Part shown: one piece after another, positions 21,620-33,238 of the stretch | Layout of the letters: each line of letters opens with the position of its first letter | How positions within the stretch are numbered: the stretch's first letter is position 1 | From: Pinus tabuliformis | Lineage: Eukaryota; Streptophyta; Pinopsida; Pinales; Pinaceae | Assembly (NCBI GenBank): GCA_031772625.1 | Contig: CM062815.1 | Coordinates: forward strand, 119,730,989 to 119,794,988 | Direction of reading: 5' to 3' | Length of the DNA: 64,000 bases | Position numbers and translations under genes: made by a program | Notes under the pieces: model-generated | What the model was told of the DNA's origin: nothing | Databases searched by the model: none | What the model saw: the letters and a program-made list of their open reading frames with translations, nothing else

Positions 21620-22620
21620 GCACTCCCAAGTCTATTTAGGCAATACATTTGCATCCGAACCTAGGTCCAGAATGACCTGATCCATCTCGTAGTCGCCAAT
21701 CTACACCGTTAACTGCATCACCTGACCCGTCTGCGATGTTTGTCTTCCTAATTTCTAGACTGCGCGAGGTTCACCCCATCTTGTGCATCTATTAATCACT
21801 TCCTGTAACCCTTTAACTAACCTGTTGTCACGAAGCAGTTTTATGCATGTCTCTAAAAAGGTAGTCAACATTGAGGGATCCCTAGCTGGCTCAAGCCGAT
21901 CCCTCCTACCTCGGGTAGAGACGCCCGTGAAGCTTTCCCTAGCTTCCATACGGGTCTCCCCATTGACCTCTCATATGGTTGCGCTGCTCTGCAATACCAT
22001 GTTTACCGTGGCTTCGTCATCACATGGTTCGGATCTCATCATCTGCACGTATTGCATTGTTGTAGGAGGCGCTGCCTTTTTTTCGCGAATCTGTGCTATC
22101 AACATGGGGCAATCTAGCAGCTCATGATCGAAGTTCTCATAATAAGGGCATGATATTCGGGTTGGATTGGTACAATCCCATGCATAATGTCCTGGTCGTC
22201 CACATTTGTAAAAGATTAGCTGCCCGCAACCCCTTCCTAGTCCCATTCCGCCCCATCCTCGACCCCGTCCCAGGAATCCACCGCGCAAAATCGTCGCAGC
22301 TGGATCCTGACCTCGCACCTTAGTCTACATTTTGTAGGAAAGTGCCTGATCCATCAACATTCAATAGCTACGGCAATCTCTTTCCTCGTGACCCATCAAT
22401 CTACAAAAGTTGCAAAAGAGCTGTTGGGGGTCTGGCTGTATTTTTGCAATAGATGACAGTTATCAGTGTTGTGCTTTCCTCCTACCTGACAGATTGTGCA
22501 CCAGAGCGGGGCAATCACACTCGGCCCTGCCTGTGACTCTGGTCATAATGGTGTCGGTCCCCCCGTGACCATAAAATTCACCGAGACCAGACAGTGATCT
22601 TTATCGTGTCCCTGGCTCTT
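21620..22620 (-). pseudogene. E4 zinc-knuckle region of gag
   Basis: Several knuckle-like motifs in a row in element sense: CKSQGHDKDHC near 22600, CNFCRLMGHEERDC near 22390, YKCGRPGHYAWDC and a following CPYYENFDHELLDC in the 21971-22318 frame, with a Gly/Arg-rich link between. The 21755-21949 frame (RDPSMLTTFLETCIKLLRDNRLVKGLQEVINRC) is a conserved-looking helical piece between knuckles and protease. More knuckles than the usual one or two. Confidence 0.65.
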
Positions 22621-23244
22621 GCACTTTATACACCATACTTCCTCCCGGACTTCTGATCATGGTGTCCATTCTTATTTTAAATTTTGTATTTCCAAACACA
22701 AATCTTGGACCTACACTTGTATTTTCTGAACTCCCAACTTTGGGTCCTATAATGGGGTTCTGTGCAGCCGCATTGTTGCCTCCAGCGCTTCTGCTTGGGT
22801 TTATATCTTTTGTTGTGACCAAGCCAATTTCAGATATGGCGTTAATGATGCGACGAACCAAGCGCGGCGTTGTGCATCCGTCAAGGTCATGTTGGCCTCA
22901 CGAATGGCGCTTTTCAATCTCTGATCCAAACCCCACAGGGTCTCACCAGGCATCATCGTGATCTCTTTGAATCCTATGACGGATTGTGCTTCTAACTTTG
23001 GCTGGCTAAAATCCTTTTTTAATTCAGTATGGATGTCCGCTATCCCTGCCGTTGGGTTGATGCTTGAATACTTCATGTACCATGTTAGCACTCGGTCCTG
23101 CAGTGCGCTGACTAAGATGGCTTTATTGATGTTATCACTCATGACTTGTTGCACATTCCATATTGATGTTAGCACAAACCAAAATTGTTTCGGGTCTTCG
23201 CCTCCTGCCCCTTTGAACACCCGTAACTGAATTACGTTCGCCAT
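22621..23244 (-). pseudogene. E4 gag, capsid-like part
   Basis: 147-codon frame starting MANVIQLRVFKGAGGEDPKQFWFVLTSIW with ALQDRVLTWYMKYSSI and FSQPKLEAQSVIGFKEITMMPGETLWGLDQRLKSAI, the standard gypsy gag pattern (substrate-free helical capsid domain). The adjoining 22601-22861 frame is its tail. Start chosen at the first Met after the leader. Confidence 0.75.
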
Positions 23245-23347
23245 AATTACCCTTGATCTACTACCATCCCTGATCCTTTTGATTTTTCAATGTTCTTTTC
23301 TATAAAGTCCCCGTGTTCCACACCAGACACCCCTTCGGCAGATCCCA

Positions 23348-23365
23348 GTCTTGGCAACAGAACCA
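23348..23365 (-). other. E4 primer-binding site, tRNA not identified
   Basis: Two bases from the 5' LTR the element-sense text is TGGTTCTGTTGCCAAGAC. It begins with TGG as expected, but it is neither the initiator-Met, Asp-type nor Arg-type site seen in the other elements. Confidence 0.5.
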
Positions 23366-23367
23366 TT

Positions 23368-24268
23368 TGTTGGCTTATATGGGCTTGACCCAGGTTTGGA
23401 AGAGTTATTTAGCCAAACAAATCCTGTAGCTACCAGCCCTTGCGACAACAGCCCGTGGAGCGCAGACTGAGGTCTCACCCGAGGTAGCAGGGTAGGGTGC
23501 TGGAACTAGGTTTCCGCACCCTGGGGTTGTCCAACTGTGGTTTAGGGGACTCATGCACCCTTCTACTGCTTTGCGCTGCTCTGCAGTCACGCAGATCCGG
23601 AGCCAGAGCAACTTCCACGTTTTATTACCGTGCTAATTTTTGATCTAATCTACTTAATGGAGCATATCATATTTTCTTATCAAGGTATTTAAGCAAACAT
23701 TTAACAAGTTTAACCATTTGCGCACTTAAAATGAACCCATATTTGCATACATTCATCACATTCGTATTTAAACAGATATATAAAGGTAAATCATAAAGTT
23801 AGATGCGCGATAACACAGAATTACATAAGCAATTTATCTTTATTATTATTCTTCCCCAATACATCCATATCTACCCTGCGCACTCAGCTGCAGGGGTCTG
23901 CGCACATAGCTGCAGACTTTCCAGGCCTCTGCGTACATAGCTGCAAAGCCTCTACCTACTACCCCAACCCTCGACTCGGACTTACAGACACTTTCAGACT
24001 ATTTTCTTCAAAAACCCATTACATTTCATATTCCAAAAGAACTGCTTTTCCCTCATAGAGGCACGCTCTATTTATACCCTTACTTGGCCTGCGATCCCTA
24101 CGCGGACTGACTCTATTTATATTCTTTACATTATTTTCGGGCAGACTACCCTTTGACTCAACCTATTATAATTCATGCTCCGCATACTTGGAGTTTTTAC
24201 AATAATTTAATTCTACTTTTTGGGCTTTTTGCCCCAAAACCGTTATGCGAGACCTCTGCTACCCAACA
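23368..24268 (-). repeat. E4 5' LTR
   Basis: 901 bp, TGTTGG...CCAACA on either strand end. TATAAATA in element sense at 24069-24076, in CTCTATTTATA context shared with the 3' LTR. Confidence 0.9.
24069..24076 (-). promoter_or_regulatory. Putative TATA box of E4 5' LTR
   Basis: Element-sense TATAAATA, conserved at 16379-16386 in the other LTR despite about 8% divergence. Confidence 0.5.
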
Positions 24269-24273
24269 GATAG

Positions 24274-25177
24274 AGAAATTAAATATTATGGATAAAGGCG
24301 ATATATATTAGGAAGAGTATGCTGACATTATTAAATTATGTATCAGGATCTCAAGCGGTAGTATGAGATTGAAACCAGCAGAACACGACATGACATCCAG
24401 GACAACAAAATCTCTAGTGGAGGTATAACTCATATAGAAATTGGCCACCTGCTAAAGGATTTCAAAACAGATATTTTGGGAACTCTGACAACGCAATTGG
24501 ACAATATGAAAGACAAGAAAAATCAGGCTGAAGCAGAACAAAACTTGGTGATATTCTGTCCTAGATGCAGGAAGAAGCATAGTCACAAAGAGTGCCCACT
24601 GAATATCATGCAAACTTGTGCCATATGTACTAAATATCATGCCACAGAAAGATGCCCATCACTACTAGGGTTAAAAGCAATCTATAAGGAGGTAGAGGAA
24701 GAAATAGAATCAGTCTACGTACTAAATTAGTGTCGCTAATGGCAACCACAACAAACAGGTATGCCTACTGAGCCATCTTATTTCTTTCAACCCTCACAAT
24801 ATAATTTGCAACAATACCCAGGAGCTATGTGGCAGAACCAGCCACCGTTTTCCAATTGGTCACAACAACCATTCTCTATGCCACCTTGGCCAAAGCAATC
24901 AAATCAAAATAACAATTGGCCAAATTCCTCTTACTTCCCACCATTATGGAAAAATAATTCATATCAATCTCAATGGTCACCCTCCACTTCACAAAACCAG
25001 AACTGGCAGTCAAGCTGGCAAAGACCTACAAACCAGCTAGCAGGAACAATCCCCCTACCTCAACCTACACTGCCAGCACCCTACACATTGCAACAAAACC
25101 CTCAGACCAACCTACGACTGCAACTCCCAACCCAACCCAACCCGAACCCCAACAACAGATCAGTTCAATCTGTCTAA
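24274..25177 (+). pseudogene. E1 gag remains, fourth part, with zinc knuckles
   Basis: After E4 the E1 gag resumes. The frame at 24476-24730 carries two Cys/His clusters, CPRCRKKHSHKEC and CAICTKYHATERC, that match CPRCTRRHPKNEC and CFVCEEDHPTNQC of E6, then LGLKAIYKEVEE. The frame at 24761-25177 is the Pro/Gln/Trp-rich tail (QYPGAMWQNQPPFSNW), also similar to E6. Family role is nucleic-acid binding in the particle. Confidence 0.8.
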
Positions 25178-25207
25178 ATTATTGAAGGACCTGAGACAAA
25201 AACTGAG

Positions 25208-26208
25208 TTGAGGGAGTGTAATGAGATTCAATTAAGGTCTGGACAGATAATAGAATCAAAGGGGGATAAAAATATACAAATTGAAGATCCGTTAGCTGTA
25301 GAACAAGAACCACAAGTGGAGAACATGAAAACTCACGATCAAACGATCACCTCTTCTCCACCATTCCTAGAAAGATTAATCATACTTTGCCCAATTGAAT
25401 ATCCCGATTTTGATCTTCTGGGAGAATTGAAAAATTTGTGTGTAAAAATATCTCTCCTCCGAGCTATTCAGGACATTCTAATTTATGCAAAAACAATTAA
25501 GGAATTGTGTACAAAAAAAGCCAAAGAGGAAAATAAAAACAACCCCAATTGTCCATGTAGTCGGTACCTTATCTAATTTACTATTAGGCAGAGAAACACC
25601 TGTAAAATATGAGGACGCAAGAAACCCTAGTCACTGTGCAAATAAATGGATGCTCCTTTCCCAATGCATTAGTCGATTTAGGAGCAAAAATAAATATTCT
25701 TACGACAACAACTTGTCAAAAGCTTGGCATTGCATCCTTGGACCCAACCATGACCTTGTTGGAATTGGCTGACCGATCGGTAGTCAAACTAGAAGGCACA
25801 TTGAAGGATGTAATGGTGTCTGTAGACTCTTGGGAATACCCAGTAGACTTTCTGATGATCAATCCTAGAAACTGGCTTGATGGACATCCCCTAATTCTAG
25901 GTAGACCTTGGCTAGCAACCACCGATGCTTACATAAGCTGTCGAACAAGCAGCATGACTATAGCAAGAAGAAGCATTGTGAAGAATTTAGCCTTATATCC
26001 TCCAGATCAGCCAAGTTTAACAATAATAAAAACTAGAAAACAACCTGTATCATATCTAACTGAAAACATTAGATCATTGCTAACTATAGAAGATGTTCTC
26101 GAGTTCAAGGATCAAACAAAAGATGACATCATTAACACTTACATTAACCAACTAGATGTTGTATCCCATCTAAAATGTCACATGATCGAAGCAGCCCTCG
26201 ATAAATAA
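25208..26208 (+). pseudogene. E1 protease region
   Basis: Frames 25208-25576 and 25609-26208. The second has the Athila-type protease text NALVDLGAKINILTTTTCQKLGI (active-site DLGA), VKLEGTLKDVMVSVDSWEYPVDFLM and LILGRPWLATTDAYISCR. E6 has the equivalent text in its pol frame. Degraded. Confidence 0.8.
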
Positions 26209-26286
26209 ATAGAAGAAGATCCCTTAAAAGATATTAATTACCAGTCAATACCAACAACATCTATTTTTAACAGCAAAACCATAGAA

Positions 26287-27289
26287 ATGGAACCAGGAAA
26301 AACTTTAAATATTAAAAAAAACCTGACTGCTGACCAGGAGCAGAAGCTTGTTCAACTTCTGAGAAAATATAAAGAGGCCTTCACATGGAATTACCCAGAC
26401 ATGAAAGGGATTGATCCCCAATTATGCATGTACCACATCTATACAAAGAAAGATGCCAAGCCCATTCGAAAACATCAACGGAGGTTAAACCCTCACCTTA
26501 AAGATATTGTTAAAGCTGAACTACAAAAATTGTTAGATGTAAATTTCATCTATACTATATTTGATAGCAAATGGGTCTTTCCATTAGTAGTGGTGCCTAA
26601 AAAGAATGGAAAGTGGCGTATATGTGTTGACTATAGAGAGCTTAATAAAGCAACCCAAAAAGACCATTTTCCCCTTCCATTCATTGACCAGGTCTTGGAC
26701 ACAATGGTAGGAAAAAAAATTCTTTTCTTTCCTAGACGGCTTTAGCGGCTACAATCAAATTCAAATTGCCCCTAAAGACCAGGATAAAGCTACCTTTACC
26801 TGCCCTTGGGGGACATTTTCTTATAGTGTCTTACCTTTTGGGATGTGCAATGCACCTGCGACATTCCAGAGGGCTATACTCATTATTTTTTCAGATCTGA
26901 TAAATGAAGGGCTCAAGGTGTACATGAATGACTTTACACCTTATAGAGATGACTTCGAGCCGATATTACAAAAATTAAAGAAGGTTCTACAAAGATGCAT
27001 TGCCACTAGGCTCTGTTTAAGCCATGAAAAATGCCACATGATGATGATCGAGGGCCTCATCTTGGGTCACTATATCTCAACAGCTGGAATCCAGGTAGAT
27101 CTAGCAAAAATTCAGATAATTCTTTTAATACCTACCTCTTCCACACAAATTGAGGTATGCAGTTCCTTGGGATTGTCTGACTATTATAGAAGATTTATAA
27201 AGAATTTTTCTCAAATTTTTGCACCATTATATGCATCAACAGGAAATATTGATTTCATTTGGACTAAAAAATGTGACATTGCTTTTTAA
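26287..27289 (+). pseudogene. E1 reverse transcriptase
   Basis: RT text in the Athila style: MKGIDPQLCMYHIYTKKDAKPIRKHQRRLNP, KWRICVDYRELNKATQKDHFPLPFIDQVLD (26287-26745), then NAPATFQRAILIIFSDLINEGLKVYMNDF and GLSDYYRRFIKNFSQIFAPL (26843-27289). Closely parallels the E6 pol frame. Degraded. Confidence 0.85.
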
Positions 27290-27705
27290 TATTTAAAACA
27301 GCTTGTATCAACAGCCCCAGTATTACGAGGCCCAAACTGGGATTTGCCATTCCAGATTTCATCCGATGCTTCAGACACGGCCATTGAGCAGTTCTCGGCC
27401 ACGAGGAAGATAAGAAACCATGTACAATATACTACATCAGCAAAAATCTATCTCCTGCTGAATTAAATTATACTGTGACTGAAAAATAATTTTTGGTTGT
27501 AATCTATGCTATCAATAAATTTAGACATTATATAACAAGATACCCTGTGGTTTTGTACACTGATCACTTTGTTATTAAATATATAGCTAATAAACCCGTT
27601 ACAAATGGAAGAGTGACAAGATGGTTGATCCTTTTACAGGAATTCGACATAACAATCAAAGATTGACCAGGAAAAGAAAATCCAGTAGAAAACTTCCTTT
27701 CATGA
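27290..27705 (+). pseudogene. E1 RNase H remains
   Basis: Translation in more than one frame gives gypsy RNase H landmarks (for example LPFQISSDASDTAI, YYISKNLSPAELNYTVTE, VLYTDHFVIKY, QEFDITI). No single long frame covers it. Confidence 0.7.
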
Positions 27706-29040
27706 ATGCCACAGGCAAACAACTCGGTAGCAGTAGAAGACCAATTCCCTGATGAACACTTATTCACTGTCACCATGAAAACACCATGGTACATGGATGT
27801 CGCAAACTACCTAGCAGTGGGAAAATTACCCAAGCACCTGATGCCTAATGAAAGAAAACAAATAGTACAGTGTAGCACTCGGTTCTCCTAGATTGGAGCA
27901 TATTTATTTCATACAGGGGCCGATATGCACATTCGAAGATGTGTCAAGGAAGATGAAGTCTTCAACATATTGAAAGCTTGCCACGATGGGCCTTGCGGTG
28001 GTCATTTTGCAAACCACAGGACTGGTCATAAAGTCTTACAGACGGGATATTATTGGCCTACCATTTTTAAAGATGCCAAGAAGCTGGTCCAGGCATGCGA
28101 TAGTTTCCAAAGAATGGGATGCCCTGGGCAGTTTGATGAGATTCCCCGACATTTGCAATTATTCATTGAACCTTTTGAACGATGGGCGTTAGATTTCATT
28201 GGTCCAATAAACCCATCATCTAATCAAAAGACATACATATTAGTAGCAACAGAATATGTGACTAAATGGGTGGAGACAAAAGCATTACCAAGGGCAACAT
28301 AGGACTCAGTAATCCACTTTATTTTCCAACTATTCATGCGATATGGCTTGCCTAGAGAAATAATCAAAGATGGAGGGCCACAATTTATAGGCCATAAGAT
28401 TGTTGCAATATTAAAGAATCATCATATCATGCACAGAATCACAACTCCATACCACCCGCAAGCAAATGGCCGGGTAGAAAACACCAATAAAGTAATGGAG
28501 GCAATACTCACAAAGACAGTTGCATCACATAGACGTGACTAGGCTACTCGATTACCAGAAGCCCTGCGGGAATACCGCATGACATGGAAAAATACCACAG
28601 GATATTCCCCATATCAACAAGTGTTTGGCAAAGAACCTATCTGTTTGGCAAAGAACCTATATTCCCAATCAAATTTGAAATCTAGACATTAAGGATAGCG
28701 TAGGAGATAGGCTTGGACTTAAATGATGCACAGATTAATAGGCTACATCAAATCAATGAATTGGATGAAATTCGGCTATCAGAGCTTTAGCACATTACAC
28801 GGATCCAACAACAAAGAGCGAAATGGCATGATGCCCTTATTAAGAAGAAGATCTTCCACGATGGAGATTGGGAACTCTTGTATGATTCTAGGTTCCAAGA
28901 TTTCCGGGGAAAACTCCTGACCAGATGGTTAGGGCCTTATGAGATACAAGAGGTGCATGATACTGGCACCCTCACATTAGCCACCATTGATGGGTCTAGC
29001 TACTCTTTTAAAGCGAATGGAAATCGAGTATGACTCTATC
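27706..29040 (+). pseudogene. E1 integrase
   Basis: Zinc region [36 protein letters not shown], core start [38 protein letters not shown] (27925-28302), core end TTPYHPQANGRVENTNKVMEAILTK (28336-28542) and a C-terminal RWLGPYEIQEVHDTGTL module near 28920-28970. The E6 integrase follows the same pattern. Degraded. Confidence 0.82.
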
Positions 29041-29245
29041 ACAAACCGCTTACAAGGGAGTCATTTTGCCAACAATTACAGGAAGATTCCACCATACAAA
29101 TTCTTGCTGAGGAGGGCAACTTCTCCACAGCACTGGCCTAGTGGAGAATTTATTTGTTTTTAAATTTTGTACATAAATTTTCCTTTCTATTTGATTGAAT
29201 TTTCTTGTATAAATTGTATATAAGTTCTTTTTCTACTTTTCCTTT
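29041..29245 (+). other. E1 pol end to array spacer
   Basis: About 200 bp of AT-rich sequence between the integrase end and the hairpin array. No feature seen. Confidence 0.4.
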
Positions 29246-30560
29246 ATTGTTCCCTCTAAGGAATAGATGTTGTCCCCTCTAAAGAACAGCAATGTTCATA
29301 TGGATTTTCTTCTTGTTGTTCCCTTTAATGAAAAGTTGTTGTTCCCTCTAAGGAACAGTCATTGTTCCCTCTAAGGAATAGCAATTTTGTGTGCAGATTT
29401 TTCTTGTTGCTCCCTTTAAGGAATAATTGTTGTTCCCTCCAAGGAACAGTTGTTGTTCCCTCTAAAGAACAACAATTTTGTGAACAATTTTTCATTCCTT
29501 TCTTTTCTTGTTGTTCCCTTTAAGGAACAACTATTTTTCCCTCTAAGGAACAACTATTGTTCCCTCTAAGGAACAACTATTGTTCCCTCTAAGGAACAAC
29601 AGTTTCGTATGGATTTGTTTTCCCATTGTTCCCTTTAAGGAACAGTTGTTGTTCCCTATAAGGAACAACTGATGTTCCCTCTAAGGAACAACGATTCCAT
29701 GTGTCTTTGTTTTCCCATTGTTCCATCTAAGGAACAGCTGTCGTTCCCTTTAAGGAATAGTTGTTGTTCCCTCTAAGGAAAAACTGATGTTCCCTCTAAG
29801 GAACAACGATTCTGTGTGTCTTTGTTTTCCCGCTGGTCCATCTAAGGAATAGTTGTCATTCCCTTTAAGGAATAGTTGTTGTTCCCTCTAAGGAACAACT
29901 ATTGTTCCCTTTAAGGAATAAAAATTTCGTGTGTATTCATTTTCTTGTTGTTCCCTCTAAGGAACAACTGTTGTTCCCTCTAAGGAATAGCAATTGCGCG
30001 TCCAATTTTTTTCTTTATAGTTGTTGTTCCCTCTAAGGAACAACAATTTCGCGTCCAGTTTTTTTCTTTCTTTTTACTATTCCTTATAAGGAACAGCTGC
30101 TATTCCCTCTAAGGAACAGCCATTATTCCTTGAAGGGAACAACGATTTTTTTTCGACATGTATTGCCTTTGTTGTTTCCTATAGGGAACAGCTGTTGTTC
30201 TCTCTAAGGAACACCAGTTTCAGTGTGCAGTTTTTCTTCTTGTTGTTCCTCTTAAGGAACAGTTGTTGTTCCCTCTAAGGAACAACAGTTTCAATGTGCA
30301 GTTTTTCTTCTTGCTATTCCTCTTAAGGAATAGCTGTTGTTCCCTATAAGGAATATCACTTTTGTGTATATATCCTTTTGTTGTTCCCTACAGGGAACAA
30401 CACCATCTGTGTGTATTTTTCATTTTTTGTTCCTTAAAGGGAACAGTTGTTGTTCCCTCTAAGGAACAACACCTTTTTGTGTGTTTTTTCTTGCTGTTCC
30501 CTATAAGGAACAACACTCTTTGTGTGAGTTTTTCTTTTGTTGTTCCATTTAGGAAATAAG
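29246..30560 (+). repeat. E1 3' array of about 40 palindromic units
   Basis: Units of the form TTGTTCCCTCTAAGGAACAA, each an inverted repeat able to form a short hairpin, are separated by about 0-40 bases. I counted about 40 by eye. Stem variants compensate: GCTATTCC with GGAATAGC near 30314-30336, TGTTGTTCC with GGAACAACA near 30265-30288, and a GGGAAC/GTTCCC form near 30385. Groups of two or three units alternate with T-rich linkers such as TTTCGTGTGT, giving a higher-order pattern. The related unit in the LTR is at 355-379. No protein is supported. Confidence 0.88.
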
Positions 30561-31756
30561 CACTTTGTGAATATCATCTATTTCCTTTGCTCACTCTTTA
30601 TGATCGTCTATAGGGCAAGTATACAAATATATATGTAAGGATACAAAATTTGAAGTTTACTGGAACAAGCAAATCAAATATTATCATCTTTAATGAGATT
30701 TCTTTGTATTGATCGAAAAAGGAAGGACACAACCATCTATATCACTTCATTGTCCTTCTTTTCACTATAAATCGAATTGATTGATTATTTATACCATGCT
30801 GGTTCTTTCCTAACCCCTATAATTCTCTCTGTTCATTATCATAAAATAAGGTTAAGGGCATACTTTTTTTCTATTGATATGTTCAGACTTCTTCCACCAT
30901 CCCTACTCTTAAGGAGTGCTAAGCCACCCTCTATATATAAATAGGAAGTGTTGTATATATATATATATATATATACACTAACAATTCTATGATTTTTCAT
31001 ATAGAGGATAGGGGGTCTCATCACGAGCCAGCCTACCATGATCATAAGGAAGCAGTGAAGTGGCATTCCCATTATGGCCACCACACCAGGGATATGATCC
31101 AATGGATGCATCAGAAAAATAAAGTCTCTGGAATAGGAGGTCTCATCACGAGCCGGCCTGCCCACCTTTTGCTCCTTCCCAGTGAATGGAAATGTATTCA
31201 TCTAGTTACCAAGCCAGCACATTGGTCTCTACTCTGACATCATAATGCACTTTCCTAATTATACATAAAGGATCATGGTTCCAAATGGTGAAAAAGAAAC
31301 TCTATTAAAGTTATAAACACCTGCAGGCAACAGAAGCTCTCCTGATGGTATTGGAGTCATATTATCAACATTAATAGTTATTATAACTCCCTTTTCTTAT
31401 TTTTTATCTTTACTACAGAGAGATTATGTTCCTAATTTATTTTTGAACCTTTATGCATGCAATATCTTTTAAAAATCAATCATAGTAGTTTAAGTGGAAT
31501 GATGATGGCAAAGTATCTTTCCTGCATCAAATGTACTTTTTCCTTTTCGAATCACCTCACGACATCTCCACACTTATTGATAATTTTCGTTATATGCATT
31601 GATTTCAACACTCCGATATAATTTGTGATCCTATCATTAATATGCGTACCTTGCCACTTTTATCACCCCTGTACTTTGTCGCCAACACATCATTCATTCA
31701 GTCATTTGGTCGAAGGCGACCTATCATTTCAAAGGGGGGAGAGGAGCAACCTCCAG
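30561..31756 (+). other. E1 3' noncoding region after the array
   Basis: No supported gene. It includes a TA microsatellite (about 30953-30975) and two copies of a 20-bp text GGTCTCATCACGAGCC (31013, 31139) about 125 bp apart. A 31060-31130 stretch reads HSHYGHHTRDMIQWMHQK, faintly like a gag zinc region, but is too short and diverged to call. Confidence 0.4.
31731..31743 (+). other. Probable E1 polypurine tract
   Basis: AAAGGGGGGAGAGG-type run, the expected primer for plus-strand synthesis. A TGTATTT at 31757 could be the start of the 3' LTR. The text 31757-32056 does not match 1-1345, as expected if the window starts more than 300 bp inside the 5' LTR. Confidence 0.4.
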
Positions 31757-32056
31757 TGTATTTATGTACGCGTGTCAGTCCTTTATTCGATTGTGTAGGG
31801 CAACACGACATTCCATGATTATGGAGTAAGTGGTACAATAGCAAGTCCTAGTTAACGATATTTATGCCTGTAAAGTATCGTCCGAAATAACCATTATAAC
31901 AACTTGTTGTTTCGTCACTCGGCTCTATCTATTGCTATGATATCTCTGCTACAATAACTATTTGTAGAATCTAGGAAGCATGGGAGGAAGAACAGTGCAT
32001 AGGGAGCCACTAATACTAGTTGTTTCTAATGCAGCTAGAGAAATTCTAGCCCGAGT

Positions 32057-32181
32057 TGTTGGGTTGTGTTATATTCTTTCCACGACTAGCCCACGTAGTT
32101 AACTAGGGGTTAGAGGGGGGGAAGAGCCCCCCTTCATTGCACCGATTGTGTAGAGGGTAGGGTCACAGGGGGTTTGAGGTG
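32057..32181 (+). repeat. E7 5' LTR, first part (split by E5)
   Basis: Starts TGTTGGG as copia LTRs do and is interrupted by E5, whose target duplication AGGTG lies at 32177-32181. Continues at 62663. The LTR would be about 500 bp in all. Left boundary is by motif only. Confidence 0.55.
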
Positions 32182-33238
32182 TGTCACACGGAATAAGTCG
32201 ATCTTGCAGACAAGATAGACCTTCCTAGAATCTAAAGAAGACCTAATGACAAGAAAACCAACCAGACACTATCTTTCTCTAAATATGCTTTAATAAACAA
32301 TAGCAAAAAAGTGTTTTTAGGGCCTACCTTAGGTCCAACGCAAGCTTGTGGATGCCCTCGCTTCTTCGATCCAAATGAGCTCCTTTTCGCGAATCTGCAA
32401 ACACAAACAAGGCAAACAAATTAAATAGCACCTGAAAAGCCAATTGCATAAAACATATTTAACATGAAAGTCAAGGAGTCCATGAAACAAATAACATAAG
32501 ATACTTGTTGAGAAAAATGAGTTTGATTGTATTAATTCAAAAGAAGAAGAACCTTACAACCTTTGCCTTGACGCTGTACAAGCTCCTCCCAGGGTCCAAC
32601 AAGAAGTCTCCTCTACTTTGACAAGTTTCACTCACTCCCCAATGAAACCAAAAAAGGTATGTGATCTCTCCTCTTTAGGCTTAACTAGGAAGTCTTGATT
32701 TCACCAGCATTTACCCTCAAAAATGTTCAGCTTCTAACCTCTCCAGCAACCAGCCCAATGCCTATATTTATAGTGCAATGGAGGGAGGTTACTAGGTCCT
32801 CCTTCAAAGGGATAAAGCACTCCTTCAAAGGAATAGCTCCTCTCATCAAGGGATTAGCTCCTTCTCTTTTGGGATGCATGAACCACCTCAGAGCGAACAA
32901 TCCACGTCAAAATTCCTTCTAAAAACCTCTAGAATTAAACCAAAGTGAGTTTTTTAAGATAAAACTTGCACCTTTTGACTTTCACAGGGGTCCGCACATA
33001 CACCGTTAGGGACAGAGCGGGCAGGTCCGCAGCTTTTGTACACAGAAGGTGCGGGACCGCAGGTGACCATGAGAGAAAGTGCGGAACCAGAGTTACATTG
33101 ATTTTTAATGTCTTTCTCTCATTTCCAAAGCTTGATTTTGAAGAGCTGAGGTCTGAGACTTGCTTAGGAGGATATTACAAGTGATGATAGACACATACTG
33201 ACTGCAAATAATCATGATGACGATATTTTTGTGTAACA
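32182..33238 (-). repeat. E5 3' LTR
   Basis: Matches 61601-62657. TATAAATA in element sense at 32765-32772. A GC-rich GGTCCGCA module lies at about 32985-33090 (U3). Confidence 0.93.

Larger units (their letters stand above)
15678..24268 (-). mobile_element. E4, Ty3/gypsy element of unassigned lineage
   Basis: LTRs 15678-16580 and 23368-24268, perfect target duplication GATAG (15673-15677, 24269-24273). Element-sense order: gag, several zinc knuckles, protease, a second gag-like module, RT, RNase H, integrase. The RT-before-integrase order places it in Ty3/gypsy, but motifs and primer site differ from the Athila-like and Tat-like elements here. LTR divergence by eye is roughly 8%, so it is old. 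Broken, with many breaks. It lies in the gag of E1. Confidence 0.9.
1..32056 (+). mobile_element. E1, Athila-like Ty3/gypsy element, outer host of the nest
   Basis: In order: partial 5' LTR, tRNA-Asp-type primer site, leader, gag, protease, reverse transcriptase, RNase H, integrase, long 3' noncoding region and a probable polypurine tract. The lineage call rests on the primer site (1349-1366), the CPRC-type zinc knuckles, the DLGA protease motif and an RT entry resembling Athila; E6 in this window is a relative. Three elements (E2, E3, E4) sit in its gag, and E7 probably sits in its 3' LTR. The coding parts are clearly broken, with numerous breaks. No LTR pair is visible, so age cannot be estimated; decay suggests it is the oldest element here. 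The right limit is inferred from the start of E7. Confidence 0.8.

Noticed and set aside
29246-30560. CRISPR-like array
   Set aside because: The repeats are palindromic but spacers are T-rich, similar to each other and of variable length, some absent. Plant retroelement context, no associated genes.
30953-30975. TA run as a promoter
   Set aside because: A simple (TA)n microsatellite in noncoding E1 DNA, with no coding region in the right place.
30989-31237. Tat-type gag zinc region (HSHYGHHTRDM text)
   Set aside because: Only a faint likeness over about 20 residues, and Cys residues expected for the zinc site are not apparent.
31757-32056. E1 3' LTR identified by match to 1-1345
   Set aside because: I looked for the match and found none that is convincing; a weak likeness of 31940-31980 to 1-37 is within chance. 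Only the polypurine tract supports an LTR start here.
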